Shown piece after piece: positions 25,764-38,221 of a DNA stretch of 64,000 nucleotides (positions within the stretch are counted from its first letter, which is position 1; the number at the start of each line of letters is the position of its first letter). The translations under genes and the position numbers were made by a program. A model generated the notes under the pieces. That model was not told the origin of the DNA and made no database searches. It saw nothing but the letters and a program-made list of their open reading frames with translations. The stretch covers positions 312,501 through 376,500 of the forward strand of contig NC_045139.1 in the NCBI RefSeq assembly GCF_008831285.2. Reading direction: 5' to 3'. Source of the stretch: Nymphaea colorata. Taxonomy: Eukaryota; Streptophyta; Magnoliopsida; Nymphaeales; Nymphaeaceae.

Positions 25764-27742
25764 CCTTTTCCTTTACTGGCAACTATGTTCTCGATGAAGC
25801 AAAAAACAAAAGATAAAAAGGGGTTGCAGAGGGACCATACTTCTTTACAAACTCTGAGGACTGTAATTTTGTGCAGACAAAACTTTTTAACTCCCCCTAG
25901 GTAAAATGAATCCGAAAGTATTATTTAATTATAATGATCCAACCAAAACAATGAAAGAAAGGAAGAAATTTCAAACTTTGAACGCTTAACTAGATGAGCA
26001 GAGACTGTACCAAGCACCTTACTTGCTGCTGCTCAAAAATAGGGATCATGCAACCTAATCAGTTCAAAAGTCCCTAGCTAGAGGCAACTTTGCCGAGAGA
26101 AAAAAAAAGAAAAGAAAAATGGACAAATGCAACAAAGAGTAGACATGACCCATTGATGGGTAGTCCACGTAATGCAAGCCAATATCCAAATTGTTCGGTT
26201 AGAAGCCGTGTGAAGGCACTAAGATTTTGAAACATGCACTTCATGAGGCTGAGAAGGTCTGGGGGAAATTCCAGTGACCTGCAACTGAATCAAAACCACA
26301 AACAAGAGCCGGACAGCAGCTCAGGAGCAAAGAGAAGCCCATGGATTGTAATTGATATCACCTTGAAGTACGTACAAAGGACTTCTCAGATGAGAAATCA
26401 CATGGCGTGCTGGGGAACATGTACAAAAGTTGTGGGGAGACATGTCTCTAGCGCCATGCTCTTCCAATTGCAGAAGAAATTCCATTTCTTGTCCTTCACA
26501 ACACCAGTGACTAGTGACCGCATATATCAAGGAAAATATGGTTTTATTAGCACGTCAGAAGCCATTGATAGGTACCTGGACAAACCAAAAAAGATGTCAT
26601 AATTAAGCTATTATAATTGGAGAGACAAGTACAGAGCTCGATGGCTGTCACAAAATAAACAGATTTTTCCTGTTCAAGTTTGAAAGACGAAAAAGAAATG
26701 CTCATGCTTCTTTATCTTTTTCCTTATGGAAACGATTCCCCTGCAAGGGAACCCCCGAATAAGGACACGACCCCCATGCCTTACGCAGCTGAACCAAAGT
26801 AATGGGAGCAATTAATGGACAGCGACTTCTTTGACAGAGAAGAGTCAAGTCAGCCATTAGTGCAAGTAGTTCGTGGGCCACAAGCAGATGGAGAAAGGAG
26901 CGACGCCACGGCAGGAGAGACAATGCACCATCACACAATCGCAGCAGCTTGATGCACAAGTTTGGCTCTATCATTAACGTGTTCCGTCCCTGATTCCGCT
27001 TCAAACATTGTTTGTTAATCAGCCAGTTGGACGGAAGTCCGATCCACTGTAATAGTAATGGCTAAAATGCTCAACACAGATCTGTTTTAACTAGGAGTAA
27101 ACGAGAAGTCTGAGTTCACTATGGTAGTAGGTCAGGTTGTTACAGTTGGACAATTAATCATTCAGCAATCTCTTTATAAACTCTTAAGATTTCCAAGAAT
27201 TTTCTATAGCAGATTAATCTTTCCCGTCTAGTTAGGTGTTGTAGCAACACCGGATTCTATTTGGTCTTATTTTTAAACATGCTACAAAGCAATTTCCTGT
27301 CCTGTCATTTATATTATGAAACCTTGATGAAAATCAGAAGCTAGCCCTGCCAAATTCGCGAAGGCCGCAGAGCTATAGAGGTCCAAGGCAACTAGCATGC
27401 ATTCTCTTCTTTTTTTGCACACTGTCAATGGAAAATTTCTTCACTGTAGCAATACAGTTCCTGTTTTCTGTCACGTACAGATGCTGCTAAAGAGAAATTG
27501 ATGTTCTTTTTTCCTTTCGGGGACATGAAAATGACATGCAGTAAACAAGTGGAGGGCAAACAAACTGTTTGCTTACTTCACGCTCGTGTTGAGTCGGTTT
27601 TGTCAAGTGTAAGTCAAATCCAGCACACTCAATAATTGATGAGAATCAAAGAAACTGTGGTTTTCACCTAAATTTCCGTAAACGATGACTTGTCGATTCG
27701 GAACTCTGATTGGTGTACCATCTTAATGATTTGATTCAGAAT

Positions 27743-28456
27743 TTACAAAGTTGACAAGGCATCAAGAGTGTGAAGCTTGAATGGGGATATAGAATTAAAG
27801 TATGAAGATCTGTTTTTGTATACAGAAACTGTGTCGAAATTATCATGACAAAATTTCTCCGCGTTTGATTCAATCGTGAAGCAAGTTATCCTTAATAAAG
27901 AGGCAATTTCTAATTGTGCGACTGTATTAGTTTTGCAGAACTTCATCACTCCCGTTTTTGAATGGGTACTCCACAAGTAATAATCACCAACTTGAACGGG
28001 TCTGTTTGTATGTGCAGATCTAGGAAAGAGTATGAGCAACTGACGAAGCCATCCGCGAACAAAATCCAAATTTAGCCTACATTCGTTCGCATCATAGGAG
28101 TTGACATTTATTAGGTCGGATTGGATGCTAAAGCCATACCAACTAATGGATCTTCCTTTCTTCTGGAGCTGGAATTGATATACCAACGAAACGAATGTAT
28201 GTAACTTAGCCAAACGAAGATGTTCTGACTTTCGATTCATAAATTCAGCGATGATATTCATCTGTCAAGCAACAACAAGCAAAGTACTTCGACAAAGATT
28301 TTGCAAAATGCAAAAGATCAGAAATATTTTTTGCTGCTGGAGCATGAACAGAAAAGGTTGATCCTCACATGAAAGAGTTCGAATGTAATAAACAGCCCAA
28401 ACAATGGTTTGATAACAAGAATCTAAAGATACAACCTTCTGATAGTGGCAATCCAT
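27743..28456 (-). pseudogene. Open frame broken by one stop, unrecognised
   Basis: On the minus strand a 63-codon frame starting at an ATG at 28456 ends in TGA at 28267-28265. The same frame then continues through an ATG at 28261 for 172 codons, so 236 of 237 sense positions are open in AT-rich DNA. The downstream part contains WLRQLLILFPRS and VQVGDYYLWSTH. I recognise no domain, signal peptide or repeat. It could be a decayed gene, a selenocysteine-unrelated readthrough artefact, or a chance frame. The two pieces are described only as they stand. Confidence 0.25.
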
Positions 28457-29071
28457 TTTTGTAAGGTTGTAATAAACAATCTTATTATTACGGATTCAAA
28501 AAAAGACATTACATTGGATTCACCTTCGGGTTTAAATAGATACCCCATGGAATTCAGATTTGAGTCTGGTTTTAAATAAATATCTTATATACCATATCCA
28601 GATATGTGAATCTGGAAGTTGGATTTGGATCAGATTAGGATTGTGAATTTAAAAGCTGGATTTGGATATGATATAGCACTTTTCTTTATTCATGTTTAAA
28701 CCGGATTCAAATCCGATTATATGATCATTGAGCAAATCGAATATGGTAAATAATGCATTTGACAAGAACCCAATCTGTTGGCATCACTATTCGAAAATGG
28801 ATCCAATTTTTTTGTCCCGCCTGAAATATCGAACCTATTGGTGTGGCATCAACAAAGTACGTAAGTAATTAGATCCAGATCTGGACCTAATGCACCCTCA
28901 AAAAGAAAAGGAAAATCCTTGTGTGCAAATGCGGCAGCTAGCAAGAACTGGTGGGGGTTAGAACACGGGTCGGGTCAAGTCTATCCGGTCCAACCCAACG
29001 GGGGAGAGAGATGGAGAGAGCTCCACGACACCGAAGACCTGCCATACGTGCAGTACAAGAGGCGAAATTGC

Positions 29072-29077
29072 CACGTG
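29072..29077. promoter_or_regulatory. G-box upstream of the first bL31c gene
   Basis: CACGTG inside CCACGTGG, 223 bp upstream of the ATG at 29300. G-boxes are common in promoters of nuclear genes for plastid proteins. Function here is inferred from position only. Confidence 0.4.
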
Positions 29078-29299
29078 GAATTTTTGGTTCCATTCTCGAA
29101 AATACCCTCCCCTTCGTTTGTCATACTTGACGTGGCGAAGAGCAATTTGATGGACTTGCTTTTAAGATGCAAAAAATGCGGCGTAGTTTAACTCGGGCAA
29201 TAGCCACAAGAGGGACGCTTTATCCACACTCCTGAAGTAAAGCAGAGGCGACGCGCGAGAGACGGAGAGATAGAGAGAGCATAGAGAGCGAGGAGGAGG

Positions 29300-30149
29300 A
29301 TGGCGCAAGCACTAGCTAATCCTCTGCAACCTCTCCTTCACAAGCCATCTGGTCTCACGCTCAAGGTATTTCTTCCGCTGAACCTTTCCCTCTACTGCAT
29401 TTTCCGATTGACTAGTGGGCGGCATTCGTATAATTTCAGATACTACCCAACTTTCCACTTGGTTGGATTATCAGTTTCTCTCTCTAATTTCTAGCCTTCG
29501 TCTTCTATTTCTCTTAATTCTTGGAGACACCATGTATACAATGATCCTGTGAAATCTCTCTTTGTGAAGGATATCTGGTTTGTGAAGGATATCTGGGTAG
29601 GCATGAGCCCTGTCATCACTCAACAGGACCTGTTGCTCTGTTTCATTCGATGTCTCTTTGAGTTTGCCTTCCTTTTTGTCTTTCCTTAATTTTGATACGA
29701 ACCCATCTTTTAATTTGCGCTAGAGGACATTTTGATTGGGTCTAGAGGAATGCCCAATTCGATTTCTGTTGTTTCCTACTTGCCCACTAATTTTTTTCTT
29801 TTTTGATGGCTCTCTAAAAAAGGTGAAGGATGGTTATGGTCGATGGAGCTGCAGAAAGAAAGATATCCACCCGCCCTTCTACAACGACGCAAAGGTCTAC
29901 TGCAGTGGAGAGTTGGTGATAACCACCGGAGGCACTCAGCAGGAGTATGTGGTTGATGTGTGGTCAGGTAACCACCCCTTCTATCTTGGCGGCAGGTCTG
30001 CTATTTTGCTCGATGCTGATCAGGCCGAGAAATTTAAGAAGAAATACGGCTCTCTCTCTAAGTTCATGGAGATCCCTGTGCTTAAGTACGGAGAGGTCGT
30101 GCTGCCCACCAGGAAATCGAAGGCTGCAAAAGGGAAGGGCAAGAAATAA
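29300..30149 (+). CDS. RPL31: Plastid ribosomal protein bL31c (50S L31), copy 1
   Basis: Component of the plastid 50S subunit, on the central protuberance side near the subunit bridge. There are two exons, 29300-29365 and 29823-30149, with a 457-bp GT-AG intron, giving 130 aa. The first 30 or so residues form a short Ser/Leu/Lys transit peptide. The L31 core follows: RKKDIHP, then VYCSGELV, TTGGTQQEYVVDVWSGNHPFY, and a Lys-rich tail ending KGKGKK. Only one of the four Cys of zinc-binding bacterial L31 remains in the core (the VYC Cys); WSGNHPF replaces the second Cys pair. This is the C-minus form usual in chloroplasts. The leader is rich in GA. A second copy follows 1.3 kb downstream in the same orientation. 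Confidence 0.95.
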
Positions 30150-31434
30150 AACCTCGTTGGATTCTGCTTCTGCATGTTTGCTTCTTTCTTGTTCTTCATT
30201 GTTTATGACCATTCTTAGTGTGAAACACCTTATTTTGATAATGAAGTTTATGGTTTCCTCTTCCTTGATGTTGTACATGGCCTTGATTAATTTGAAGTCT
30301 ATGTGAACAATAGATTATGGCTAACTACGCATAGCTCCACTCGTAGTAATAATCGCGACAATTTGGATACATGCAAAAGGTGCTCGGTTTAGCTTGTTAA
30401 GCTCATCAGTTGATAAGAGTTCACCTCATTTGTATGTCGAAGATTCATTGTTAAATATCATGGTGGTGTGTTTGATGATAATAACGATTTGGAGTTTAGG
30501 TTCTAATCTTTTGAACTTAAAAATTGATGCATTTTCTCATAATCAAGCAGACTCCAGCATGCTTCTATGAGCATAGAGTTTGAATTCTTTCACTTTGACT
30601 GGAAACAATGCAAGTGTCGTGAAAGTGGGGCAAGCTTATACTCTCGGCTCATTTAGTCTGATTTCTTAAGAATTTAATCTTGGTTTAGTACGACGCTGAA
30701 ACAGCAAATGAATACGTCAACATGTCTGCATTACTTCACAACGTCAAATTCATCAAGGTTATTCATTTCCTTGTTTGTATACTACTAACAAGGTTGGTTG
30801 GATTATGTATAAATTCCATGGTTGCATGATCTTAGTTCGCTCAAGATGAGGGCTTTTAGCTTATGACTTCGCAACTCAGAGGCCAAGAACCTAAAAGTAG
30901 ATTTTTTGAGGTGTTAAAGACTTAAAGTTTTCCTTGGAGTTTACTTAAACAGCCACCTATAGCGTATTAAATGGAAGAATTTGTATAAAATGAACTCAAA
31001 CCAATGCATTTGCTCTCTTAAAAGGGTATAACATGAAATTACGCCAACGCATTTGGCTCTCCTGACCTTCCTCCTTTATGCCCTCCATCCACCGACTTTA
31101 TGTTGCATGGAAACCAATGATGATTATATGAAACAACACGAGTTTAATCAGATCTTATTGCTTACAAAAATGTACCACAAAACCATGCGTTTAGAATGTT
31201 ATTGGGGTTTCTCGAAGTTCCTAGTGATTGCCACTTCCAAGACGGAAGAGTCTCCAGGTTGATGGTCGGTGGACTCTGCGTTTCATCTTCTCAGGCAACA
31301 TCTCGATCCTTTTTACCTGAAATAAAGCTCCTCATAACATCCTCATGCTTGGGCCTGTAAATGCACTTCTGAGGAACCTTAGCGTGGTCGCGTTATCTCT
31401 GAACTTCTGAACACAGAGAGAGAGAGAGAGAGAT
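30150..31434. other. Spacer between the two bL31c genes
   Basis: About 1.3 kb, AT-rich. It holds the 3' end of copy 1 and the promoter and GA-rich leader of copy 2. I see no other exon. The leaders of the two copies resemble each other only near the ATG, with GA repeats and ATGGC. Confidence 0.6.
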
Positions 31435-32181
31435 ATGGCACAGACATTATTAGCTAACCATCTGCAACCTCTTCTCCAAAAGCCAGCCGGTCTCGCTCTA
31501 AAGGTATGTCCCCTCTTGAACGTTTCCCTTCAATCCATTTTCCATGAATGAAATTTTCCCACTCTTCATACGATACGGACCTTCTCATTTTGGTGGAATA
31601 CCGATTCTTCCTCTGGTTTACCATCTTCCCCTCTTCTGTTTCTCTGAATCCCTGAACAAGATATCCTTTAATTCTTTAGTGGACGGACCTACGAATTTTG
31701 TGTGTTTTACCTTCGCATCGTGAGTTTTATGTAGAGCCCTTCTTCTAAGAGAAGATGCGATGAGGACAAAAGTAAAGCGAAGTTAGAGGGCTACCCGACT
31801 CTTTGTTTTGGGGGTTCTTTCCTGTTGACCATTTTCTCTCCTCCTGTATGGAAGGTGAAGGATGGTTGCTGTCGCTTGAGCTGCAGAAAGAAAGACATCC
31901 ACCCGACCTTCTACTTTGACGCCAAGGTCTACTGCAAGGGGGAGTTGGTGATGACCACCGGCGGGACGCAACGGGAGTATGTAGTCGATATGTGGTCTGG
32001 TAACCACCCCTTCTATCTTGGAGACAGGTCTGGAGATATGGTTTATGACGATCAGGCAGAGAAATTCAAGAAGAAATACGGGTCTCTCTCTAGGTTTATG
32101 GAGATTCCCGTGCTCAAACACGGGGAAATTGTGTTGCCCACCAAGAAAGCCAAGCCAGCAAAGGGGAAGGGCAAGAAATGA
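31435..32181 (+). CDS. RPL31: Plastid ribosomal protein bL31c, copy 2
   Basis: Tandem paralogue of the gene at 29300. Exons are 31435-31503 and 31855-32181, with a 351-bp GT-AG intron at the same position and phase, giving 131 aa. The exon 2 product has the same length as copy 1 (108 aa), and I count 86 of 108 residues identical. The L31 landmarks RKKDIHP, TTGGTQREYVVD and SGNHPFYLG are all kept. A cluster of changes lies where copy 1 reads RSAILLDADQ and copy 2 reads RSGDMVYDDQ. The open frame and conserved splice sites argue against a pseudogene. It may have a different expression pattern, or it may be losing constraint. Confidence 0.93.
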
Positions 32182-32855
32182 AAGATGGGTTTTGCTTTAG
32201 CCATGTTTCTCTTCCTCTTCCCTTCTTCTTTTATTGGGTTTATGGATCTTTTGTTAATGTCCGAAACTTCCGTTTGTGGTTACAAATATTTTGTCGTTCC
32301 TGCTTTTTTCAGTTCCTAATTTTGTATATAATCTCCGACGAAATTTAATTTGGTTCATCAAATTATGTCCGCCAGACAGGGTTGCAACTTTTTTTGAGAA
32401 CCCTCTGTTCCGAGGTCTGCTAAACCCCTACTCTTCCATCACAAAAGAAAGAAAAGAACGAGAATCTGTGAAAGTCAATTACGAGAAGGTACACTAGCTT
32501 TAGGAGATGCAGGGACCAAATTAAACATAGCAGTGGAAGTAATGGCACGTACAGTTCGGATTCCTGAAAAGTGAATCACGATTGTAAAGAGCATGCTCTC
32601 TACCTATTCGATTCAGGATGGAAGACCTCAAAATGGCCACACGCAAGATGTTCGAAATTTTACAGGGGATGCGAGGTTTAGCTTCAGATTGATAACAATG
32701 GAAAAACAAGCACAGTTCAAGCGGTTGGACCAAGGTTTGATGATCACATACGCTGATACTCACACGGACGAGGTTCAAGTAGGCAGCTGGAGTCAAATAC
32801 GATGAAAATTCAATCAGTTTTCCTGTAATGCTATTACACAGTTTCTGTAGTAGAA
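32182..32855. other. Short convergent intergenic region
   Basis: It contains the 3' ends of bL31c copy 2 (+) and LPP-epsilon (-). Nothing else is recognisable. Confidence 0.6.
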
Positions 32856-35800
32856 TTACACAGATATTTGGCGTTGTCTTACAACCCAATGACGGAAAAC
32901 ATACGCCCCGAACCCCAGAGAAAACAGTACAAACCCAATAATGAGAAGTGGCGGAACCCATAGGTGCTGAGTATATGCAGTTTGGACGTAGCGGTGCCAT
33001 AACCAAAACCATACTGCACTGAAGACGGAGCCAATAATTGCGCCAACCAATATTTGATTGGTCGTATGAAATCCTTGTGATACTCGGAGCCAAGACTGTA
33101 ATCGAGATGCATAAAACCATAAATTAGTATAACCTCACATCCTTCTCGTCAGTTGCCATTAGTTCTTCTAACCAGAGAAGTATATTCAGAAGATCCTGTT
33201 CGAATGACATGATAAAAAATAACTGCAAGTTTTTCAAGTATCAACTGTATCTTACAAGATAACAGCCGCATCCTAGCGTCAGTGTTGCAAGCACGATGCT
33301 AAGCGCATTAATTCCCAGCCAGTTAGCCACTGTTAAGAAAATATCCCATTCATTATCAAATGAATACAAAATTTCTGGGATGAAGGTATCCATGGCTTCG
33401 AATTCACTAAACTCTATAAACGATAAGCTGTAATTAAGGAACTTCCTGAACTTTAAAATCTCCTACCATTTTTAGCTTGATTAGAAATTTTTAACTCAAA
33501 GCACGATTGACAGGAAAAGCACATTTTACCATAAAATGGACCTATAGAAACTCAAATTTTTAGATGGTGAGGAAGTTTAGAAATTAAGCTGGAAAGATTG
33601 GGGGGAAAAAAACTTACATGATAGAGAAGCATAAACAGTTACATAGAGGATGGATTGTGCATGTGAAGATGGCATGCCAGGATCAGTTCTTAATGCAGAC
33701 ATGGGTCGCTCATGATTCAGTAGGTGTTTCAAGCAGACGGAAATGATGGAATTTGAAACAGAACCGATAGTTGCCCACAAGGATTCTGGATCATGCTTTG
33801 CAATAACAAATGCACAAAAGATGCCAAGCACCACCCACTTGCTCTGCAATCATGAAAGAAGTTATCAACCACACCCAAACAAGACAGGGCATATCAAGTA
33901 ATGACTGCAAAAAAAGAACAATCAGGATCCCTGTATAGCAGCCATCTGGACAAGCTCACACAACATCAGGAGATACAGAAATGGATCAAAGGAGTAAAGA
34001 CTCATATAGGGGAAAAGAACAAGGCCTATTGTCTCTCTTGCAGTTTCACGATGTTTCCCACACAGAAGTAACTTCAGCTTCCATCAGAATGGTAAAATTT
34101 TATGATCAAAGGAACCCACCCTGCAAGGCCAGTAAAGATGGGCTCACAACCACAATCGTGCTTCACTAATTGGCTTCATGGACGTAAAAGCTCTGAGATC
34201 AAGGTTAGGTATGTCATGATGTTAGTAATAATCAAAGATAGGCACCATGAGTGGATTCGCAACACTGTAGGCTGCAAACCTGGAGCAATTGGGAAGATAC
34301 AGCTTCTAGAAAAGCTTTTAGCCTATTCTTATGAATGGAAGACTCTGAGGACTACTACCCAAGTTGGAAATAAGCAGAATGTTTTATTAAGTTATATAAT
34401 TCAAATTACGTTTGCCTCAGGCTTCAGTTTAAGCTTCAATCAAACTCTTTTAAATCAGTTTTGAAGGCCAGTCGGTTAAGCTTAGGAGTACTCTTTTTTG
34501 AGTCTTTGAATACTGCTTTACTGACCAGTACTCTGCAGCCAGAGGTAAAGAAGTAAAATAGAATTTCAGATTGGTCATGTGACTAACATGTTTTGGTGCT
34601 TACAAACCTGAGAGGCTGAAAGTGAATTTTTAAGGGTAAATCTAAAGTTAAGGTGAAGATATTTCAGTTGTGGAAGAACAATAATATAGGGGCTATGAAA
34701 AAATTAAGCAATTATTCTGGCCAAAACATGATCACTTCTTTCATTTCATACGTGTTTCCGGAAGTCCACTTACAAATATCCAGAACTTTCAAGCCACAAG
34801 GCTCAAATGTAAAAAGGATGAGCTCAACTTCCAGGCAATGCATTGACTCACAAGATCAATCTAAATAAGACAAGGCCTTAAAAATTTAAACACAAATTAA
34901 AAAATTTAAACACAAAGAAAGGACTTACATCAAGGGATGCACAAATTGGCCATGGCTACTGGAAGGATACCCCTGATTCAGGCTTACATCAAGGGATGCA
35001 TCTAAACTAGTGCACAACTAAAGAACTGGATAGGACCCATAAATTTAAATACATTCTTCAAATTGCCATATTATCTTAGAGAATCAAGACAGTTGGAACA
35101 ATGCCTATGTAATTTGAAAAAGTGAAGGTTGCATTTATTCCAGTTTCTTGAAACATTAAGGCAAAAGGAAAAGAAAAAACCTAGGCATTCCAACTATCTG
35201 TCCCTATACATTAAGCTTGCAACCAGACAGCTTAGGAGGATCAGGCAGGGCCCTGGTGGAGCATTTGACTGCATAGCTTTCATTAGCTATCCATAACCAA
35301 ACTCTTGAATGGAGGGAAAATGACTGCGGTTTGTCACTGGCGTTCATGGAAGAACAAGAACTAGAAAGTAAGAGACCAGTGGTGCAGGAGATGCAAGGTT
35401 TGCTCATGCTGATGGCGTAGGAGTCAATCATAAGCATTACTTTCTCCCACATGTCAAAGGCTTTGCAACTTTTGGTGTTTGTTGCATCCTAATACTCTGT
35501 AGAGTGTGGGAGCTCTTGGAACACTCATACGTTTTAGTGGTATCTTGCAGTTTTCGTTTTTCAAAATTCATCAACAACCTTTTTCATAGTAGTATAGGAT
35601 TTCCTACATTTAAATAGGTAGATAAGGATTCCTACATTCACATAGTGCCAAATAATTTAGATATAGCTCTAATACTTCTTCACCCTCTCTATATACGAGC
35701 CCCAGAACCCTGAATCTCTAAGATGGCAAGTGACATTACCACGACTAAGCCAGGGGAAAAATGGTGTTCGACATAAACAGTTGCTCTGACTTTCTGTTGA

Positions 35801-37400
35801 TTCAGGTATGGGAGGTTAAACAATTATCCGTGCTTGGGAATGTAACCTCCCACTCAGTTATAACTAATCACTTCTGTATATTGATAAAGATGGACATTAG
35901 CTGAAGGGATAAGAATTGGGAGAAAAGAAGTCTCTTTTGTTACTTGGGGGTCCATAGAGTTCTATAAGAGGTTTCTTGAGATTATTATCAGCTAATGCAC
36001 CTTTGATTGTGTCTTCTTCTTCAGCTTTACCGTAAGTATATATGTGTGTGTGTGTGTGTGTGGATATCTTATGATTTCTTGACCTTTTTTTCATATTTAA
36101 AGTGTGTGTTCAGGTTACGGAAGTTTGACCTACATGATCGACTTGCATTACTGTCAAGGCTCATAAAATCCTGCAATTTTTATGGATATGCAAAAAAAAA
36201 TTAGAGGCATTCATGTTAAAAGTAGGCTGCTGATATGCCATCCTCCATATCTAAGGGCTGTATTTCAGTATTTCACTATTTCTTACATATTATTTTTCAC
36301 GTAAACTTCCTGTTCTCCATCATTTTCCACCAAATTGTCAAGTAGGTTTAGGCGTTCAGCAGAGAAATATACACTACAAGGACAACTTACAGTGAAGAGC
36401 CAAACATCACTGTTAGAATTACAATTTGACAGAAATATTAACATCAACATGCAGATGTACCCTTGTTAATTAAATTCAGTATATTATTTCGAATATACTG
36501 TAACATAACATGCTATTTACTTAAAATGTTGCATAGTTGGCCTTATGGACAACCACTATTGGACTATGGTACTCCATCCATGGATCGTTTCAAAAGAAGA
36601 CATAGGACATGTTCGGACTTATCCTTCGACCACAGATTCATTGAGATAAGCACAAATTTCTGTTCATTCTTGCAGCAGAGGACCAGAAGCATATTCTTTC
36701 CTTCTTGCAATTGGCAATCTGGTGCGAAGAACACGAATCGGCACTTCTAAGTATTCCAAAAGATTTCGTTTGTAGCGCCTTTGCTCCGTTTTGGACGATT
36801 CTTTTAGGCACTCTAATTCATTGTGCAGTGACTTTTATCAGAACTTCATCCTACGCTTCACATCATCTTGCAAAATTTTCTTTAAGAAAGAATAAAACAC
36901 CAAAAAACGTTTCCAAGCACAATTTCATAAGTCGTTTAGTTCAATCATTCAAGAAAAACCCGCTCCACTTCTTTCAATCATAAAGTCCAAACGTAACCAA
37001 AATCGCAAACTCATAATCCAGGATAGAGAAAAGGAATTCGAATCATAAATTGTGAACATTTTCTCATACTAACCGAATGATTAATCCTCGCTTCCCAGCC
37101 AGAAGAGTCGTTTTCCCTTCCGACACTCGACAACCCATTTGTCGGGATATCCTCGGTTTCCAGAAACCTGCCTTCGCTACCGCCTGCAAAACCGCTTTGA
37201 GAATTCACTATCATTCTCCGAGGCCTTGAAGCTTTCAATGTGGAGCCAACAATACCAGTTCCGGCGCAAAACCCACTAACCCGAGACGAATTCAGGATGG
37301 GCAATTTACGGAATGGAATGAATCTTACAGGTCTAAGGTGGAGGAAGGAAGACGGGGAGAAATGCATGGAACCATAGCTGGGGGCACATACAGTTGGCAT
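32856..37400 (-). CDS. LPPE: Lipid phosphate phosphatase epsilon, plastid (PAP2 family)
   Basis: Dephosphorylates phosphatidic acid to diacylglycerol in the plastid envelope, feeding galactolipid synthesis. Minus-strand exons: 37400-37074, 33843-33618, 33329-33256 and 33095-32856. All introns are GT-AG and the product is 288 aa, matching the family's roughly 280-290 aa. Residues 1 to about 70 are rich in Ser, Arg and Pro and fit a transit peptide. The phosphatase motifs are K148-x6-RP (KHLLNHERP), PSSH at 167-170, and R213-x5-H219 in LRVSQGFHTTNQ. There are about four to five hydrophobic membrane segments, the last two near the C-terminus. Intron 1 is 3.2 kb and contains a TG microsatellite. 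The last position of motif 3 is Gln rather than the Asp of the general PAP2 consensus, as in other plant epsilon members as I recall them. Confidence 0.95.
36039..36061 (+). repeat. (TG)n microsatellite in LPP-epsilon intron 1
   Basis: About 10 TG units within the 3.2-kb first intron. Confidence 0.9.
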
Positions 37401-38040
37401 TTTTCACCCAGAATCTGCAGCAACTGAGAGGAGCCCCGAATTTCTGAGACAAAAAATCTCCATTTCGCGCCCCTGCTTGCTTCGCCCTTTTATGGCCATT
37501 TATTGGTCAGCCAAGACGGCCCCGATTGTTGCTTATTTCAACTCTTTGCTTCTCAACTGTCACGGCTAATTGTGCGTCAACCAAGTCGGCCGGATTTGGC
37601 ATGCTTGACGGTTGGTTTGAGAAGAACTCACCCATTAAGTCGCGGGCTTTATGCCATTTTATGTATTCGGACAAAACTCTTGGACACTTGTTCCAACAAA
37701 GCTCATCGCCTCGGATACAGATCCGGGCCGTCCCTGCCGTTCAACTGTTCATAACTCTCAGCTTACTAAACAGTCAAATTTGACCACGAACAAGTTAAGA
37801 CAGCAGCTACCTTTACTTATGCTTGCAGAAAAGTCCTTGGTTGGACCCTACGTGGACCGGTTTATGAGCTGTCTAATTAACTTGATTGATGTCTCACATC
37901 CTTTTGGAAAAAAATAATTTCATATATGTGTCATTATGAAAGGTTGATGTCCTCAATGGCTGATGTAGGAGTTTCATTGTCTGAGTCGTGGTCCGCGATT
38001 CTGTTTCTGTGCAGTCATCAATTAAGACAAACGAATGGTT

Positions 38041-38221
38041 CATGGTAAGTACGCATCGTTTTTTGTTAGTTCACATGTTTTGAATTCTTGCTCTTCCGGT
38101 GGTCAAGATCCTTATCGCTTATGATGAGACCATGGTGAGAGTACACATCGATTTTCTTAGTTCACATGTTTTGAATTCTTGCTCTTCCGGTGGTCGATAT
38201 CCTTATCGCTTATGATGAGAC
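38041..38221 (+). repeat. Two-unit 90-bp tandem duplication
   Basis: Units 38041-38130 and 38131-38221 both begin CATGGT and share TTCACATGTTTTGAATTCTT and a CTTATCGCTTATGATGAGAC end. They differ by a few substitutions near the start and at CAAGAT/CGATAT. Confidence 0.92.

Larger units (their letters stand above)
19311..29299. other. Long gene-poor interval
   Basis: About 10 kb with no gene I can support. It includes the divergent upstream region of the AGPase gene (with a short GA run at about 19.73 kb), a poly-T tract at about 20.13 kb, TA and TG microsatellites, the GC-rich island at 21.9-22.34 kb and a broken open frame at 27.74-28.46 kb. Around 28.5-28.75 kb are several imperfect GATTTGGAT/ATCCGGAT-type repeats, probably old transposon remains. 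The rightmost few hundred bases should hold the promoter of the first bL31c gene, including a CACGTG at 29072. Confidence 0.55.

Noticed and set aside
32521-33120. 199-codon minus-strand frame
   Set aside because: It overlaps LPP-epsilon exon 4 in another frame and has no motif. The PAP2 frame is the real one.
33844-37073. Possible nested gene in LPP-epsilon intron 1 (frames at 34102-34464 and 35204-35452)
   Set aside because: The frames are short, unrelated to any family I know, and not supported by splice or promoter signals.
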